A stretch of 64,000 nt of DNA. Origin: Eulemur rufifrons. Its lineage: Eukaryota > Chordata > Mammalia > Primates > Lemuridae. The notes below the pieces were generated by a model. The model saw only the letters and a program-made list of their open reading frames with translations. It searched no databases and was not told the DNA's origin. Below are positions 1 through 11,264 of this stretch, one piece after another; position 1 is the stretch's first letter; each line of letters starts with the position of its first letter. The translations under genes were made by a program, and so were the position numbers. Location: assembly GCF_041146395.1 (NCBI RefSeq), contig NC_090989.1:53160501-53224500 (forward strand). Reading direction: 5' to 3'.

Positions 1-2427
1 TTAAGGGGAAATAATAATAGAACCCTGTCATCATATATCTCGCCACCACCAAAACACATCGATTTGTAGTCTGGAGGACATCAACCAAACAAACACTGCA
101 TGTCTAAACACTTGGAAAGCGAGGCAAACAGAGTGGACTGCCTCAGGCTTCTTGGATTCTAGAATGTATATTTGTTTACCTTTGTTTAAAATCAGCATAC
201 AGCAATGGATTTGGAAAACCTTCACAGTATACCCTAATTCCTTCCAAGATACCATTACAGTGCAACTGCTGTAGAACCAAGTAAGGGTCCACTATGCCTG
301 GGGAAAAAAAAGGTCATGTTGGGTCTGTGCCCAAAAAACCTACCATCCCAGATTTTGTCCCAGTTGTTGCATATTGGGTTAAAAAGAAAGAGTCTGAATT
401 TGATGTTCTCTACATGACAGATCCTAGGAGTTCACTCTCCCAGCCTGATGGTATTCACAGTACCCATCCTATTATGTAAGAGTCTCCAAATATGATTTCC
501 CTGAAATTGCTTTAACATGGAGCAAGTCCTTTTATCACAGTTAGATAAGGTTTTATAAGCAAATACTCCTGGAAGGTAGGGGAGAAAAGTACCTTTTTTG
601 CTAGGATATAAATGTCTGGTATCATTCATTTACTAACCAAAAATCAGCTAGAGAGGGTGATAAGAACACAGAAGGGAGCTGCCATCTACAAGTAGGAGGG
701 AGATGGGGTAACAAGGAGGGGGAATGAAAAGAAAGGGGCAGATGGACACAACCACAGAATTCTGCTTACAGTTTTGTTCAGGAAGGACTGGTTCACATCC
801 CAGCCTTTATTCTCCCCTTATTATCTTCACAGGGCCTAAGTTTTATTCTATAGTATAAGCATCCTTCTATCACCTCCTCATTCATCAAAAGAAGCCCTAT
901 TACAGCTGTCAGCTGCAATTGCCAATAGAAGCCACTGCATCTGCCCCTCATTAAGTCTTCTGAAATAAGGCAAGGAGCATACCTCCTAACACAAAGACCT
1001 ACTATGGTTTTATAAGAGAAATGAAAAAAAAAAAAAAAAAGATGACCCTGTCTATGCCCAGGGTCACAGAATAAACTTAAGGCATATGCCCATATTGCTG
1101 TCCTTTTCATGGACAGAAATAGATGATCGATAAGAAGGGACAGGAGAAGAGACCTATGACGCCTTAAAATCAAACACGCTCATTCCCCTTAAGTACATAA
1201 GAAGAACTGTTTTGATTAGATCATGAAGCTTTTCTCATAACTTTGTCTTATGACTTTAAAAAAAAAAAAAACACCAACCCTGCTGAAATCAGAGCTGACT
1301 CGATGGGAGGCAACTCTAATAGGTAACAGAATTGCTCCAAAATAGAGGCAGCTAATTAGATTCCTTGCTAGATGGAAGCAGTGTCCCTAGACACATTGAG
1401 AAACCCAGCTGATAAGAAACAATGAGGCACAAACATACAGCCGTGAATGAACATGAAGTGTTTGCATTGCAAAAACTCAAATTGCAGCATCATTGTTTAG
1501 CATCACAGTTTCCCAAAATAGGCCACAGACTATCAAGATCGGGGTCTTAATCACAAGGAGGTTAATAAAAATGCAAGATACTCAGAAATCAGAACCAGCA
1601 ACATCTGGCTACATATTACAGGGGTGGTTAGTGCTCTGAAGACATAAGGGCTTATCATATACACTCCTTCAAGGCTGACAGCCTCTGACCAAAGCTCCAG
1701 AGAGGTTTATAATTGCAAAGGGGTGGCCAGAAATCTTCAAACCCATAATGTAAGGAAAGCTATCAGTGTAGTTAATTTAAGTAAGAACTTTGTTTTGGGA
1801 ATTCAAAACATAAAAAAAAAAAAAATTCTCCATCATCCACCTAGGGGCACCTACCTATTATGCCCCTACCACCATTCATTCACTCATCAAAAACTATCCA
1901 CTGCCCAGAATTACATAACTTAAAAAAATGGATACTATTTGGGAGAGGGAAGATGATGTTAGTATTAGGTAGGAAGATAGTGGGAGTTCTCAAAAATTAG
2001 AAATGAATTTATCTCAATTTAGATAATTCAGGCCAAATAACTTCCTTTATGCCGAGATACCTACCTGAATCCCTCAATTGATTATTCAATTCCTTTTTAT
2101 TATACTTTGCCCTTCTAGACAATGTAATAGGAGCTAATCCACATTTAGCATGAAATTCAAGGAGGAATTTAAATGGTAATATCAAGCATTCTAATTTTGT
2201 GCAATTGAGCCTGCTTTGTGAAATCCTTCTATATAGCCCCTAGAATTTCAATTCAGAGTCAATCTTAAGGAGGTTCTGAAGACCTCACTTTTAACTTACT
2301 TTGATTTTTCTATATGAAAATCTACCCTTATATAAAAGAAACCAGTAAGTGTTTTTTAAAAAATATTCAATATAGCTGAAATCAAATGTACTTCCCAGTG
2401 TGAATTATAAAGAAATCGAGTTCTTAC
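1..2427. other. Intron 3' of MYH15 exon 17, no recognisable feature
   Basis: I searched this stretch in both orientations for the next myosin exon (LRCNGVLEG region) and found none. It has short poly(A) runs near 1022-1040, 1258-1271 and 1811-1824 and otherwise looks like ordinary intronic DNA. Confidence 0.6.
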
Positions 2428-2515
2428 CTGGCATTTTGTTCACGTTGGGATTTATGCTTCTCACAAAATGAGGCGCTGTTGATTTCAGATTAGTCATCAA
2501 TTTATTTAGGTTTTC
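2428..2515 (-). pseudogene. MYH15: MYH15 coding exon 17 (actin-binding segment)
   Basis: This 88-nt exon reads [20 protein letters not shown], then [10 protein letters not shown], the helix-loop entering the converter side of the motor. The nearly invariant Cys of HFVRC is Ser here. The acceptor CCATTTTAG and donor GTAAGA are canonical. It is the last exon I can place; the next one (LRCNGVLEG in the family) is not found down to position 1. Confidence 0.94.
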
Positions 2516-3408
2516 CTAAAATGGAGAGCATAGTAAACACAAAATCACTTTACAAATCACTAACCCATGTCACAATCACAAATCACTAATCCACACAATA
2601 AACACAAAATCACCTTGCACAACACCAATCTACCTCACAAATATCTCCAAATCTATCAACTTCATCTTACAGCCAAGAAGAATATCAATAGTAAAATAAT
2701 GAATTCAACATTCTTCCCTGCCTACCAGGTGTACATTATTTCTTCCCTATGGCTAGTCAATAGTTATCTGACAGACACAGCTCCATTGTGAATCATCTCT
2801 ACCTGTTTTGAATTTGATATCAATAACTTATGGTTGGGCAATAAAATGGCTTGAAAAAAGAAATTGTTTCTCAAGTTTTCTTTCTGTGGCGAATCTTTAT
2901 CTTCAGTCAGCTTCTCTACAAGCAGAATCTGATATGGGAATTCTGGTTTGAAAGATTTATTTCCAGAGTGAGGGAAACCGTGAAGAGCAGAAGAAAAACA
3001 GCAATGATGTGGACTCAGCTTTAGTCTGATCCTTGCAGGAACTGTGAGCACAAATACACCACTTGCACTGTAATTGGTCCCCCCTTAAGGCAAAGGAGAA
3101 GCCAAAGTCTGGAGGACAGGATGAGGAGGCAGCCTAGCTTCCCATTTGACCAAGGGTAATTCTGGCACCTGGGAGTTATTATGGGCCAATATTCACATCA
3201 GCTGAAGATGTGTACAGGGATGATAAGGGGACCCAGGAAGGCCACAAACAGTGTCCACTAAGGCTCTTGATAATACCAAAATAAACCTCAACTTTTCCAA
3301 CTTGGCTAACTTCAGATACTTTATCCTTATTTGAAGATGTGAAATTTCAAATAACCAATAACATATGCAGATTGTTGAGAATAAAAAATAAATGCAATCA
3401 AAAATTAC

Positions 3409-3476
3409 TTTATGCAGAGATGCAACCATTTGGGATGAAGCCCCTTTCTTGCGTTTCTTGTCCCCAAACGATATAC
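3409..3476 (-). pseudogene. MYH15: MYH15 coding exon 16 (loop 2)
   Basis: The exon encodes (G)ISFGDKKRKKGASSQMVAS and then LHK, the lysine-rich actin-binding loop 2 with the following QTVASLH-type segment. The acceptor TTTCTTAG and donor GTAATT are present. Its 68 nt join the phases on both sides correctly. Confidence 0.93.
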
Positions 3477-3535
3477 CTAAGAAAAAAGAAGAAAGAAGCA
3501 TTTTTAAAGCATTTTTTGGGTCACATTAATATATC

Positions 3536-4140
3536 CTGCTGATGGAAGGGTATACATTCATCAAAGTTCTAGAAACAATATGGCAACGTCTACCAAAAGC
3601 TTCAAAAACATTTTATGTCTTTTAATACAAAATGTCTATTTCCAGTGCTTTTCCTTAAGGATATAATCTGGCAACTGTACAAAGATACTCAGTGAAACAT
3701 TCCTTAATCATTGCAAAAAAATTAGGCAAAAATAAAATTAATCAACAAATATCCATCATAGGAGATTAGTTAGTTAAATTATGAAAAAATATGCATGCAA
3801 TGAAACACTGTAACCTTTTAAAATGATGACATGGATCCATATAACCAATGTGGAAAGATTTCTAGGACATATTTTAAGAGAAAAAGTAGGTTACAAAGCC
3901 TATATCTTCTATATTATGATCCTGAGTGTGTACACATGTTTTTAAGTGCAGTTGTGCTATGAGTAGCTATAAATATGAAAAATGTTGGGAGGCATATATT
4001 CCAAAATGTTAGCAGTTGTTATCTCTCTATGTGAGATTATAGATAATTTTTATGTACTTCTTTTTAGTTTTTCTATATTGTCTGTGTTTTGGGAAACATT
4101 GGTATATAATTTTTATGATTTATAAAAAATAATAAATCTA
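3536..4140 (+). mobile_element. Old LINE-1 (L1M-type) 3' end
   Basis: The text resembles a decayed L1 ORF2 end (GGCAACGTCTACC, AAGGATATAATC motifs) followed by a 3'UTR with a degraded A-rich end near 4125-4137. It is diverged, and the exact subfamily cannot be named by eye. Confidence 0.6.
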
Positions 4141-5640
4141 TTTCCATTTTCTTGAAGCAAAAGAACCTAAGCTAAGCTAAACTGTTTTAAAAACATTTGC
4201 AAAGTCTAAATCATTAAGATATACAACAGCAGCAACAACAAAATCCATCGGTGACCTGGAGAAAATCGGTTAACTATCAATATGGAAAACCAACAGAATA
4301 TTCTCTGGGCTTGAGGAGCAATTGTGAGGTGGCAGATGTCATCAAGTTTAATCACTATTGTCCTTTTGATATGCCCTAGGTCTCTAAGTGACTTACTTGA
4401 CCTCTTTGTACTTCAATTTCTCCATCCATGAAAAGGGAATAGTACTACATCTCATTATTTTTTTTAAAAGAATTATAACTCTGGTTTAAAGTATTTGGAT
4501 TCCTCAGAAAAAAGTAGTTATTATAAGCAATTTAATGTTTGGATGGGTCAGAAACTTAGAGACAAGTATTTTCGTGGAGTGCTTAAAGAATTATCAAAAA
4601 AAAAAAAATTCCAGACAATTCTTCTCTTCTAGTTCCAAAGAACACAGTACACACCCTGAAGAGTTAGAAGATGATTTCTTCTCTAATTGTCCGCTCAAAC
4701 CACTCTCTGATCTCTTATGATCAGAGAATTACTCAACTGGGAGCCATAAGCTCTCGTGGCCACTAACAGGCTGCTCAGAGGTACTTTAGAAGCTATTAGA
4801 ATCAGGCAAATGCACTGCCTGAAGATTAGCTGGGTCCAAACAATAGCTTCCATTTCTCAACCTCCTCTTGAGGCAGGCCCAGAGGGTTTCGGGCACACTC
4901 CTGAATTATGCCATCATGTGCTAATAAAGCCAGGAAGTGCTAAATTCTCTCTCCACTCCCTGACCGCGTCAATCAGGAGTCCAAAATCAGCCCAAGAGGA
5001 GCCAGGAAGGAACATGAGTCTGGGTGTGAGCTAAGAGGAGAGTGGGAATGTTAGGAGGTGAGAATACAACCTGCATTTAAAGAACAGCTTCTGTACTCTG
5101 CCCCCCTGTTGCTGTGGAGGAATCTGAACCCAGGCAGGCCAAATTTTCTATTTTCCTAGAATTTCCATTGTTCAAAACAAAAGGGAAATCCACATGTACA
5201 TGTGAAATCTTCTGATTGTTTAACCTATGTGGACCAAACAAAATATGTTTGAAGGCTATGTTCTGCTCAGGGGCTGCCAATCAGTGACTTTTGCTGCAAA
5301 TCATGGAGAACTTCCTTCTGCAGTTGGCATTAGTTCAGCTGTGAGATTAGTGTTAACAACTTGGCTCAGAATCTTCAAATTCATCATACAGTGGCACAGA
5401 AGTTTGTATTGTATCCTAAATGTATGCAGCCTGTCCATCTTTCTGTTTTGTTTGTTTGTTTGGGAAAGACCCTGAGAGTGGACTAGGCACTAGACAAGGA
5501 AACAGAAGTCCTGCTTCCTATCTAACTTTGCCATTTAGATTTGTAAAACTGAGGATGCTACTTAACAGAAGACAGGGAGAGATTCCCTTCTGTATATACC
5601 TGAAAAGGTCATGGAAAAATTGGGTAAGATAATGTACCTA
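4141..5640. other. Intron stretch without recognised feature
   Basis: No exon, SINE or LINE signature is seen. Short open frames here have no domain resemblance. Confidence 0.5.
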
Positions 5641-5652
5641 AAAGTGCTTTGG

Positions 5653-5999
5653 GGGCCGGGCGCAGTGGCTCACGCCTATAATCCTAGCACTCTGGGAGGC
5701 TGAGGCGGGTGGATCGCTCGAGGTCAGGAGTTAGAGACCAGCCTGAGCAAGAGCGAGACCCCATCTCTACTAAAAATAGAAATAAATTATCTGGCCAACT
5801 AAAAATATATATAGAAAAAATTAGCTGGACATGATGGCGCATGCCTGTAGTCCCAGCTACTCAGGAGGCTGAGGCAGGAGGATCGCTTAAGCCCAGGAGT
5901 TTGAGGTTGCTGTGAGCTAGGCTGATGCCACGGCACTCACTCTAGCCTGGGCAACAGAGTGAGACTCTGTCTCAAATAAATAAATAAATAAATAAATAA
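5653..5999 (+). mobile_element. Full-length strepsirrhine-type Alu
   Basis: It starts GGCCGGGCGCAGTGGCTCAC and has two monomers separated by the lemur-type linker (ATCTGGCCAACTAAAAA, then an ATATATATAG run). It ends in an (AAAT)n tail. Target-site duplication AAAGTGCTTTG flanks it at 5642-5652 and about 5999-6009. Confidence 0.95.
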
Positions 6000-6061
6000 A
6001 AGTGCTTTGTAAATTCCAAACTACTAAATAAGATTAGTTGTCAGTTGATAAATAAGTACTT

Positions 6062-6170
6062 GTGAAATGCCTTCTGAACTGGCATTTGCTACATGCTAGA
6101 GGCTACAGTTGAACAAGTCAGACATAATCCCTGCCTTCATGAAGCTTCTAGTAACCCCAAGTGCATAGAG
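6062..6170 (-). mobile_element. L2 3'-end fragment
   Basis: The plus strand reads like the complement of an L2 tail (CATTTGCTACATGCTAGAGGC, then ATAATCCCTGCCTTCATGAAG). Confidence 0.55.
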
Positions 6171-6233
6171 CACTGTGAAAGAGAATTCCAAGATATTTGG
6201 GGAAAAAAAATACATAAATATATATTGAGGAAA

Positions 6234-6273
6234 GTATATATATGTGTGTGTGTGTGTGTATATGTATATATAT
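6234..6273. repeat. TA/TG microsatellite
   Basis: This is an alternating TATATATG(TG)n tract flanked by further TATATG units. Confidence 0.9.
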
Positions 6274-6578
6274 TTGGGGCTTGTTATTGCCCCCAAATCA
6301 TTTATTGAAACAAGATTTTTTTGTTCTCCCTTTGCAGCTAGGTCGAGTAGAAGATAAAACAGGCCAGAAACAGACTCCTTGCAATATATCTATCTTAGAG
6401 CACTAGTACCATTTCCCTGAAGAACCAGCCTGAGAACAGAAAGGCTAAAAGGAGGGGACGACTCAGACCACAGGGAGCAGAACATATCACAGTAAGGAAG
6501 CAAGGATTTTTGTAAAAGCTGAGGCAGCCATGGGTTCCATTCTGAGGCTGAAAAATCAAGGGAGATTATGTGACTCAC

Positions 6579-6711
6579 CACTGTCAGTACAGATGTAATT
6601 TTCAAAAAGCCTTGCCAGGAGTCTGTTGGAAGACTTCTGAAATACAGCCACCACTGTTTCATTAAGGAGGTCTTTGTTCTTTTCAAGTCACCCAGTGATG
6701 TTATAAGGTAC
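6579..6711 (-). pseudogene. MYH15: MYH15 coding exon 15, second part (133 nt) with premature TGA
   Basis: The acceptor CTTTCCAAAG is followed by VPYNITG, a stop, then [36 protein letters not shown]. The stop is TGA at 6688-6690 (codon 585), replacing the invariant Trp of GWLEKNKD (TGG to TGA). The donor is GTGAGT. Its 133 nt plus the 177 nt upstream equal the family's 310-nt exon exactly, so no coding base is lost or duplicated. Confidence 0.93.
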
Positions 6712-6894
6712 CTTTGGAAAGACATCCATTTCAGGTAACAAAGGGAAAAAAACGCATAAATTTACATAGAAAATTGTTCATTACTTAAAAAAAATCACAA
6801 ATTATGTGGGTCCTTTAACTTTAAATCAGTTTCACATAACAGTACTGAATAATACTTTAAAAGTCCGTTGTGCAGCCCGAAGAGATTCTCAAGC

Positions 6895-7000
6895 TTTACC
6901 ATTTACACTGTCAAAAGAAAAGGAGAGACAGGAAGAGGAGAGTGGAGAGAGAAAGAGAGAGGGCAAGAAGTGGGAGAGAGAGAGGGAGAGGAAGGAAGGA
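6895..7000. repeat. GA-rich low-complexity tract
   Basis: Purine-rich run of AGAGAGGGAGA-like units. Confidence 0.85.
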
Positions 7001-7084
7001 TTGAATGGTGTTTCCAGTAGAAACAATTCACATCAGCAGTCCTTCATGGGCAAGAATAGATGAAATAACCCGACTGTCCCCGAA

Positions 7085-7320
7085 ACACAGTGAGCACTCA
7101 AAAGAGGGTGACTATGGTTAATATGCAATAACTTATTGCATATTTTAAAATAACTAAAAGTGAAATTGGAATGTTCCTAACACAGAGCATAAATGCTTGA
7201 GGTGATGGTTACCCAATTGCCCTGATTTGATCATTACACATTGTATGCCTGTATCAAAACATCACACGTATCCTGTTAACATATACAACTATTATGTAGC
7301 CATAATAAAAATTAAGTGAA
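7085..7320 (+). mobile_element. L1 (L1MA/L1MB-like) 3'UTR fragment in the exon-15 intron
   Basis: The sequence GACTATGGTTAATATGCAAT, later AATGCTTGAGGTGATGG and ACACATTGTATGCCTGTATC, ending near ATTATGTAGCCATAATAAAA, is the familiar 3' end of older primate L1s. It lies between the two halves of MYH15 exon 15. Confidence 0.7.
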
Positions 7321-8021
7321 AATATGTTAGAAATTTTAATGGTATTTTGCTATAAATATCATAATTAATATGACAGGATATCAAAAAAGAGAACTATAAG
7401 CAAATCTGTGCGTATAGTTGGCAGGCCATTTTTAGGTTGAAATATTATTTTATCCTTTATCAATTCTCTTTTTGTTCCACCCAGAATCACTGGCCAGAGG
7501 CAGAAAAGCAGAAGAAAGAGGCACTCTTACCAGCGGGGAAATGAGGAGAGGTAGTGAGGGTCATTAGAAACCTTTGTTGGCCATAGTTTGGAGACCATTA
7601 CTTCGCATTGACTATTTCTTTATGGGAGAATAAAAAAAATCTTCAATAAAAAGATCAATTGAACTCATTCAATCACACAATGTTAAGTTAAAAGGAAGCA
7701 CAAATAAGGGAAAGGCCCCTGACTTTGATGGTGTCCATGCTTTTCTGAAGCTGTCTTGCTTTGAGTTGGGGTCACAGAGTCCATCTTGAAATTTTTGACC
7801 TCTGTGCACATGCAATGGTATTGTGGTGCGGGCATTTTATTTCCTGAGTGCTAAAAGGCTACACTGCATGTATTTCTTTTTTTTTTTCTGGTACTGAGAT
7901 GTAATTTGTTCTTCTCTTCATTTAATCTAAATTTTGTTTAAATATTATCTAAGGACTTTGGCTGAGTGCATTGGAAACAAAACCAGGAAAATGCAGAGCT
8001 AAGGTTCTAGAGGAAGCTTAG

Positions 8022-8198
8022 CACTCCTGCATAATGGACAAGTTCAAAATGAGCTTCATATGTCTTCTTATCTGGCTTGGGCTTCTGGAGATAAACCAAC
8101 TTTCCAAAATGGTTGCCAAAGAGTTTGGTCTTGAAAGTCATGTCTGTAGCCTTTGGAAACATACATTCCTCTTCAAGGATGAAAATGATGCCCATTGG
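8022..8198 (-). pseudogene. MYH15: MYH15 coding exon 15, first part (177 nt), donor reads CT
   Basis: After acceptor CCAATAG the exon encodes [20 protein letters not shown], then [13 protein letters not shown] and [12 protein letters not shown]. In the fast and cardiac paralogs this is one 310-nt exon. Here homology stops at GTG and the next bases are CTAAGC. The missing 133 nt lie at 6579-6711, starting with the very next codon. CTAAGC looks like a GTAAGC donor with its G changed to C, so I read this as an extra, MYH15-type intron with a broken donor. An insertion into the exon is the alternative. Confidence 0.85.
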
Positions 8199-8379
8199 CT
8201 ATTGGAGAGGCATATAAGCAGCAAATTAAAAAAAAAAAAAAAAAACCAGGAAACAGTATTTTCAGTACAAGGTCAGAATAAAGTCTTTCCCAGGAACCTA
8301 AATAGTTGACAAAGGGAAGGCTATTCACTGCATATAACTAGCCAACCATCCATTCAACAAATATTTATTCAATACCTAC

Positions 8380-8413
8380 TATTTAATACTGATACCGGTA
8401 TCAGTATTAAATA
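8380..8413. repeat. 34-bp perfect palindrome inside L2
   Basis: TATTTAATACTGATACC is followed immediately by its exact reverse complement, with GGTACC-like symmetry at the centre (ACCGGT). Outer arms CCTAC (8375-8379) and GTAGG (8420-8424) extend the symmetry after a short asymmetric loop. Confidence 0.95.
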
Positions 8414-8458
8414 CAGCCGGTAGGTGATGTAGCCCGGAACCACATACACAAAGTGCCT

Positions 8459-8497
8459 ATCTCTTCAGATATCTGCCACACAGTTGGGAAAAAAAAA
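8459..8497 (+). mobile_element. 39-nt poly(A)-tailed insert with target-site duplication
   Basis: A short segment ending TTGGGA(n) sits between two copies of ACAAAGTGCCT (8448-8458 and 8498-8508). It has the structure of a severely 5'-truncated retroposon; the source cannot be told. Confidence 0.6.
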
Positions 8498-9009
8498 ACA
8501 AAGTGCCTGTCCTCCAGGTGCTTACATTCTAGTGGAGCAGACAGACAATAGGCAAGCAAAGAAATAACTATAAAAAATAAATAACTTAGTTTCATATAAG
8601 TGCTCTGAAGAAATCATGCAAAGTAAAGAGACAGAGAGTGATTGAGGAGGGGGCTGGAGGAGAGCTATTTTAGACAGGGTAATCGGGTAAGACCCCCTCT
8701 GACCTGAATGAGAGCAACCTGAGAAGATCAGTGTACAAGTATTCCAGGCAGAAAAATGTAGCGTGTAAAGGCCCTGAGGAAGGAGCTTGGCATGTCTGTG
8801 GCCCTACCAGAGGCCCGTGTGGACACAGCCGAGCTAGCTGGATGGAGCACGTGGTAAGATGTCAGAGAGGTGAGCAGCAGCTGGACACCAAGGGCCATAT
8901 AGGCTGTGGTAAGACGTGGGATTTATTTTAAGTGTAACGAGAGGCCTTTGGAGATTTTTAACATGAAGTGATGTGATTTGATTTATGCCTGAAAGGAATG
9001 ATTGCTTTA

Positions 9010-9345
9010 GATGGGGTGGGCAAAGTAGTGCTCATGGGCCCAATCCCACCTACAGTCTGTATGGGAAAGCCAGTGAGCTAAGAATGGTTTTACATTTTGA
9101 AAGGGTTGTAAAAACAAACAAATATGTGACAGAAAACCTTATAACCTCCTTAAGCAAACTTTTTCTCTGACGGACCCTATAGTCTCTGTCACACATTTGC
9201 CATCACCTCAGCCGTTGTAGCACTGAAAGTAGCAATTACCGATATCGAAACAAAATGAGTGTGGCAATATTACAATAAAACTTTATTTACAAAAGCAGGC
9301 TGCAGCCTGCATTCAGTCCACAGAGTCAGGTTTGCTAACACCTGG
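9010..9345 (+). mobile_element. hAT (Charlie-type) DNA transposon fossil
   Basis: The segment GCAAACTTTTTCTCTGACGG through CAATAAAACTTTATTTACAA to CCACAGAGTCAGGTTTGC matches a common MER-type non-autonomous hAT element. The left part is less clear. Confidence 0.55.
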
Positions 9346-9627
9346 TCTAGGCTAATGATAGTGTTGGAGCTTGTGAGAAGTTATTAGAAATGTGCTATGT
9401 GTTGAAAGTAGAGCTGAGTGCTAACTTGCTGATGGATAGAATGTAGTGTGTAAGAAAGAAGTTCTTGGCCTGAGCAACTCGGTAATAGATGATGCCATAA
9501 ACCATGTAAACATGCACATATACCCAGAAACATACATACAGGGGAAAACAGGTTTTAGAGGCAGGGGAAGCCAAGGATTCTCATGTTTGTGTATGTATTT
9601 GTGTATGTATAGGTTCAATTATCTACT

Positions 9628-9830
9628 CCACAAATATTTTTAAAGTGTTTTATGATTTTTATGAGCAAATCACTGTACCAGACACTTTGAGTTGTACCAG
9701 GATGAATCAGACATGGGTTCTGGTTCCAGAGTATCCAGCCAAAAAGATGTGCACATAATATATAGACTACAAAACAGAGGTACAGATAAAATGCTGGGAG
9801 AATTCCAAGATGGAACAAGCAAGAAACAAC
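9628..9830 (-). mobile_element. Probable L2 fragment
   Basis: ACAAATATTTTTAAAGTG and CAGACACTTTGAGTTGTACC resemble an antisense L2 tail. It is weak and diverged. Confidence 0.4.
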
Positions 9831-10289
9831 GTGACCACTCGCCCCAACAAAAAAGATTTCATGATTTTCTATCAACCCTTTGTACCTAACAACCACAGAC
9901 TCTCAGGTTTAGAAGAGATATTAAAGGTCTGGTCCAAACCACCTAATAAATCCTTGAATTCCCCTTACAATTTCCTTCTAAAAGGCTAGTTAGCTTACAC
10001 TTGAATATTTCCATGGAGAGAGAAAACATCAACTCTGAGTCAAGGCTCTGGATGGGTGACAAAATTTGCTTGCCGTTTAGAATCCTTATTCTATATTCTT
10101 CCACTAGAGCCATAGAAATGAATCTAATGCTTTTTCCATGTGGTGGCTTGTTAGATATTTAAAGATCATGCTTTCGATACACCTGAGTCTATCTCTCCAA
10201 TAGATGCACTATAATTTCCTATCTCTTTTGTATATTCTCATAGAGCTATATTTTATAGAAAGTATATTGAACAACATTCCACCAATAAC

Positions 10290-10452
10290 TTTTTTTCTTT
10301 TTAAGAGACAAGGTCTTGCTCTGTCACCCAGACTGCAATGCAGTAGCCCATTCATAACTCACTATAACCTCGCATTCCTGAGCTCATTCAATCCTCCTTT
10401 CTCGGCCTCTCAAAGTACTGAGATTACAGGCCTGAGCCACCACACCTGGCCC
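10290..10452 (-). mobile_element. Alu monomer (FLAM-like), antisense
   Basis: T-rich start, then AGACAAGGTCTTGCTCTGTC and an end CTGAGCCACCACACCTGGCC. Only one monomer is present, so this is a free Alu monomer or a very old half element. Confidence 0.8.
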
Positions 10453-11264
10453 ACCAAAAACTCTTAACACTGCAATATTCTGGGTACCTTCCTTCATCCC
10501 AAGCATCTAGGTGGGAAATAATACAGAGTGAGTATGTGAAGTGTTCTAAGTAAGGACAATGTATTCTAAGTGAAACCAACATCTGTCTTGCTCCTGACAA
10601 CACTGACTTTGTGAGTCCCTGACAAAGAGAGAAATGAGGAGGAGGAGGAAAGAGAGAGGGGGAAGGCTGGGGGGCGGGGGATCTGATAAAGTAGATTCAC
10701 TGGCGTAAGCTCTTGGAAGGATGGATTCCAATCTTGTACCAGGTATTTTCCTGCCATGCCTAGAGCCAATCCTCAGTGAAAACAGGGATGAATCATTTAG
10801 AAACTTAAGCAACCCCTCGAATGGTGCCTGTTAGCAAGAGGATTGTGGCAAAGCCTCAGAAGGAGCAGCAGTTCCCACCTCAAGCAGAGCCATCTCCAAC
10901 ACATGAGCTCCGCATTTCCCTGGGTCTCCAATGACACCAACTTCCACTTTGGGATAAATGGAGATTTTACATAAAGCAAATAGATTTCGTAGCTCAAAAG
11001 GTTACAGTTAAACCACTGATGAAGGAAAAACACAGTTTCTTCGGGGTCTTCTCCATTCATTTCTTGAATGCTCAGGAGCTGTAAAGCTTCTAATATACAT
11101 GAGACCCTCCAGCAAATTGATTTCCAAATAGGTCAGGAAAAAAAGTAATTATGTCCTTTCTCCTAGCATCAATTGTCCTATATTGCACAGTAGATGCTTT
11201 GAGTCAGTTGCCTTGACTCAGAACATTAGTGTTCTGACCACTCCCTCTTCAAATATTATCAATT

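Larger units (their letters stand above)
8346..8975 (-). mobile_element. L2 fragment (antisense), rearranged
   Basis: The complement of an L2 3' end (TTCAACAAATATTTATTCAA) starts the block. It continues with GTGCTTACATTCTAGTGGAG and the upstream L2 text (AAAGGCCCTGAGGAAGGAGC). It is interrupted by a palindrome and a small retroposed insert, reported separately. Confidence 0.8.

Noticed and set aside
793..1173. 126-codon minus-strand open frame
   Set aside because: It includes a poly(A)-derived Phe run and has no myosin or other recognisable similarity. The next MYH15 exon does not match it.
2764..3051. 95-codon minus-strand frame between exons 16 and 17
   Set aside because: No resemblance to myosin. 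Exons 16 and 17 join in phase without it.
7900..8021. Deletion of the 3' part of exon 15
   Set aside because: The missing 133 nt were found at 6579-6711, beginning at the exact next codon, so the exon is split and not truncated.
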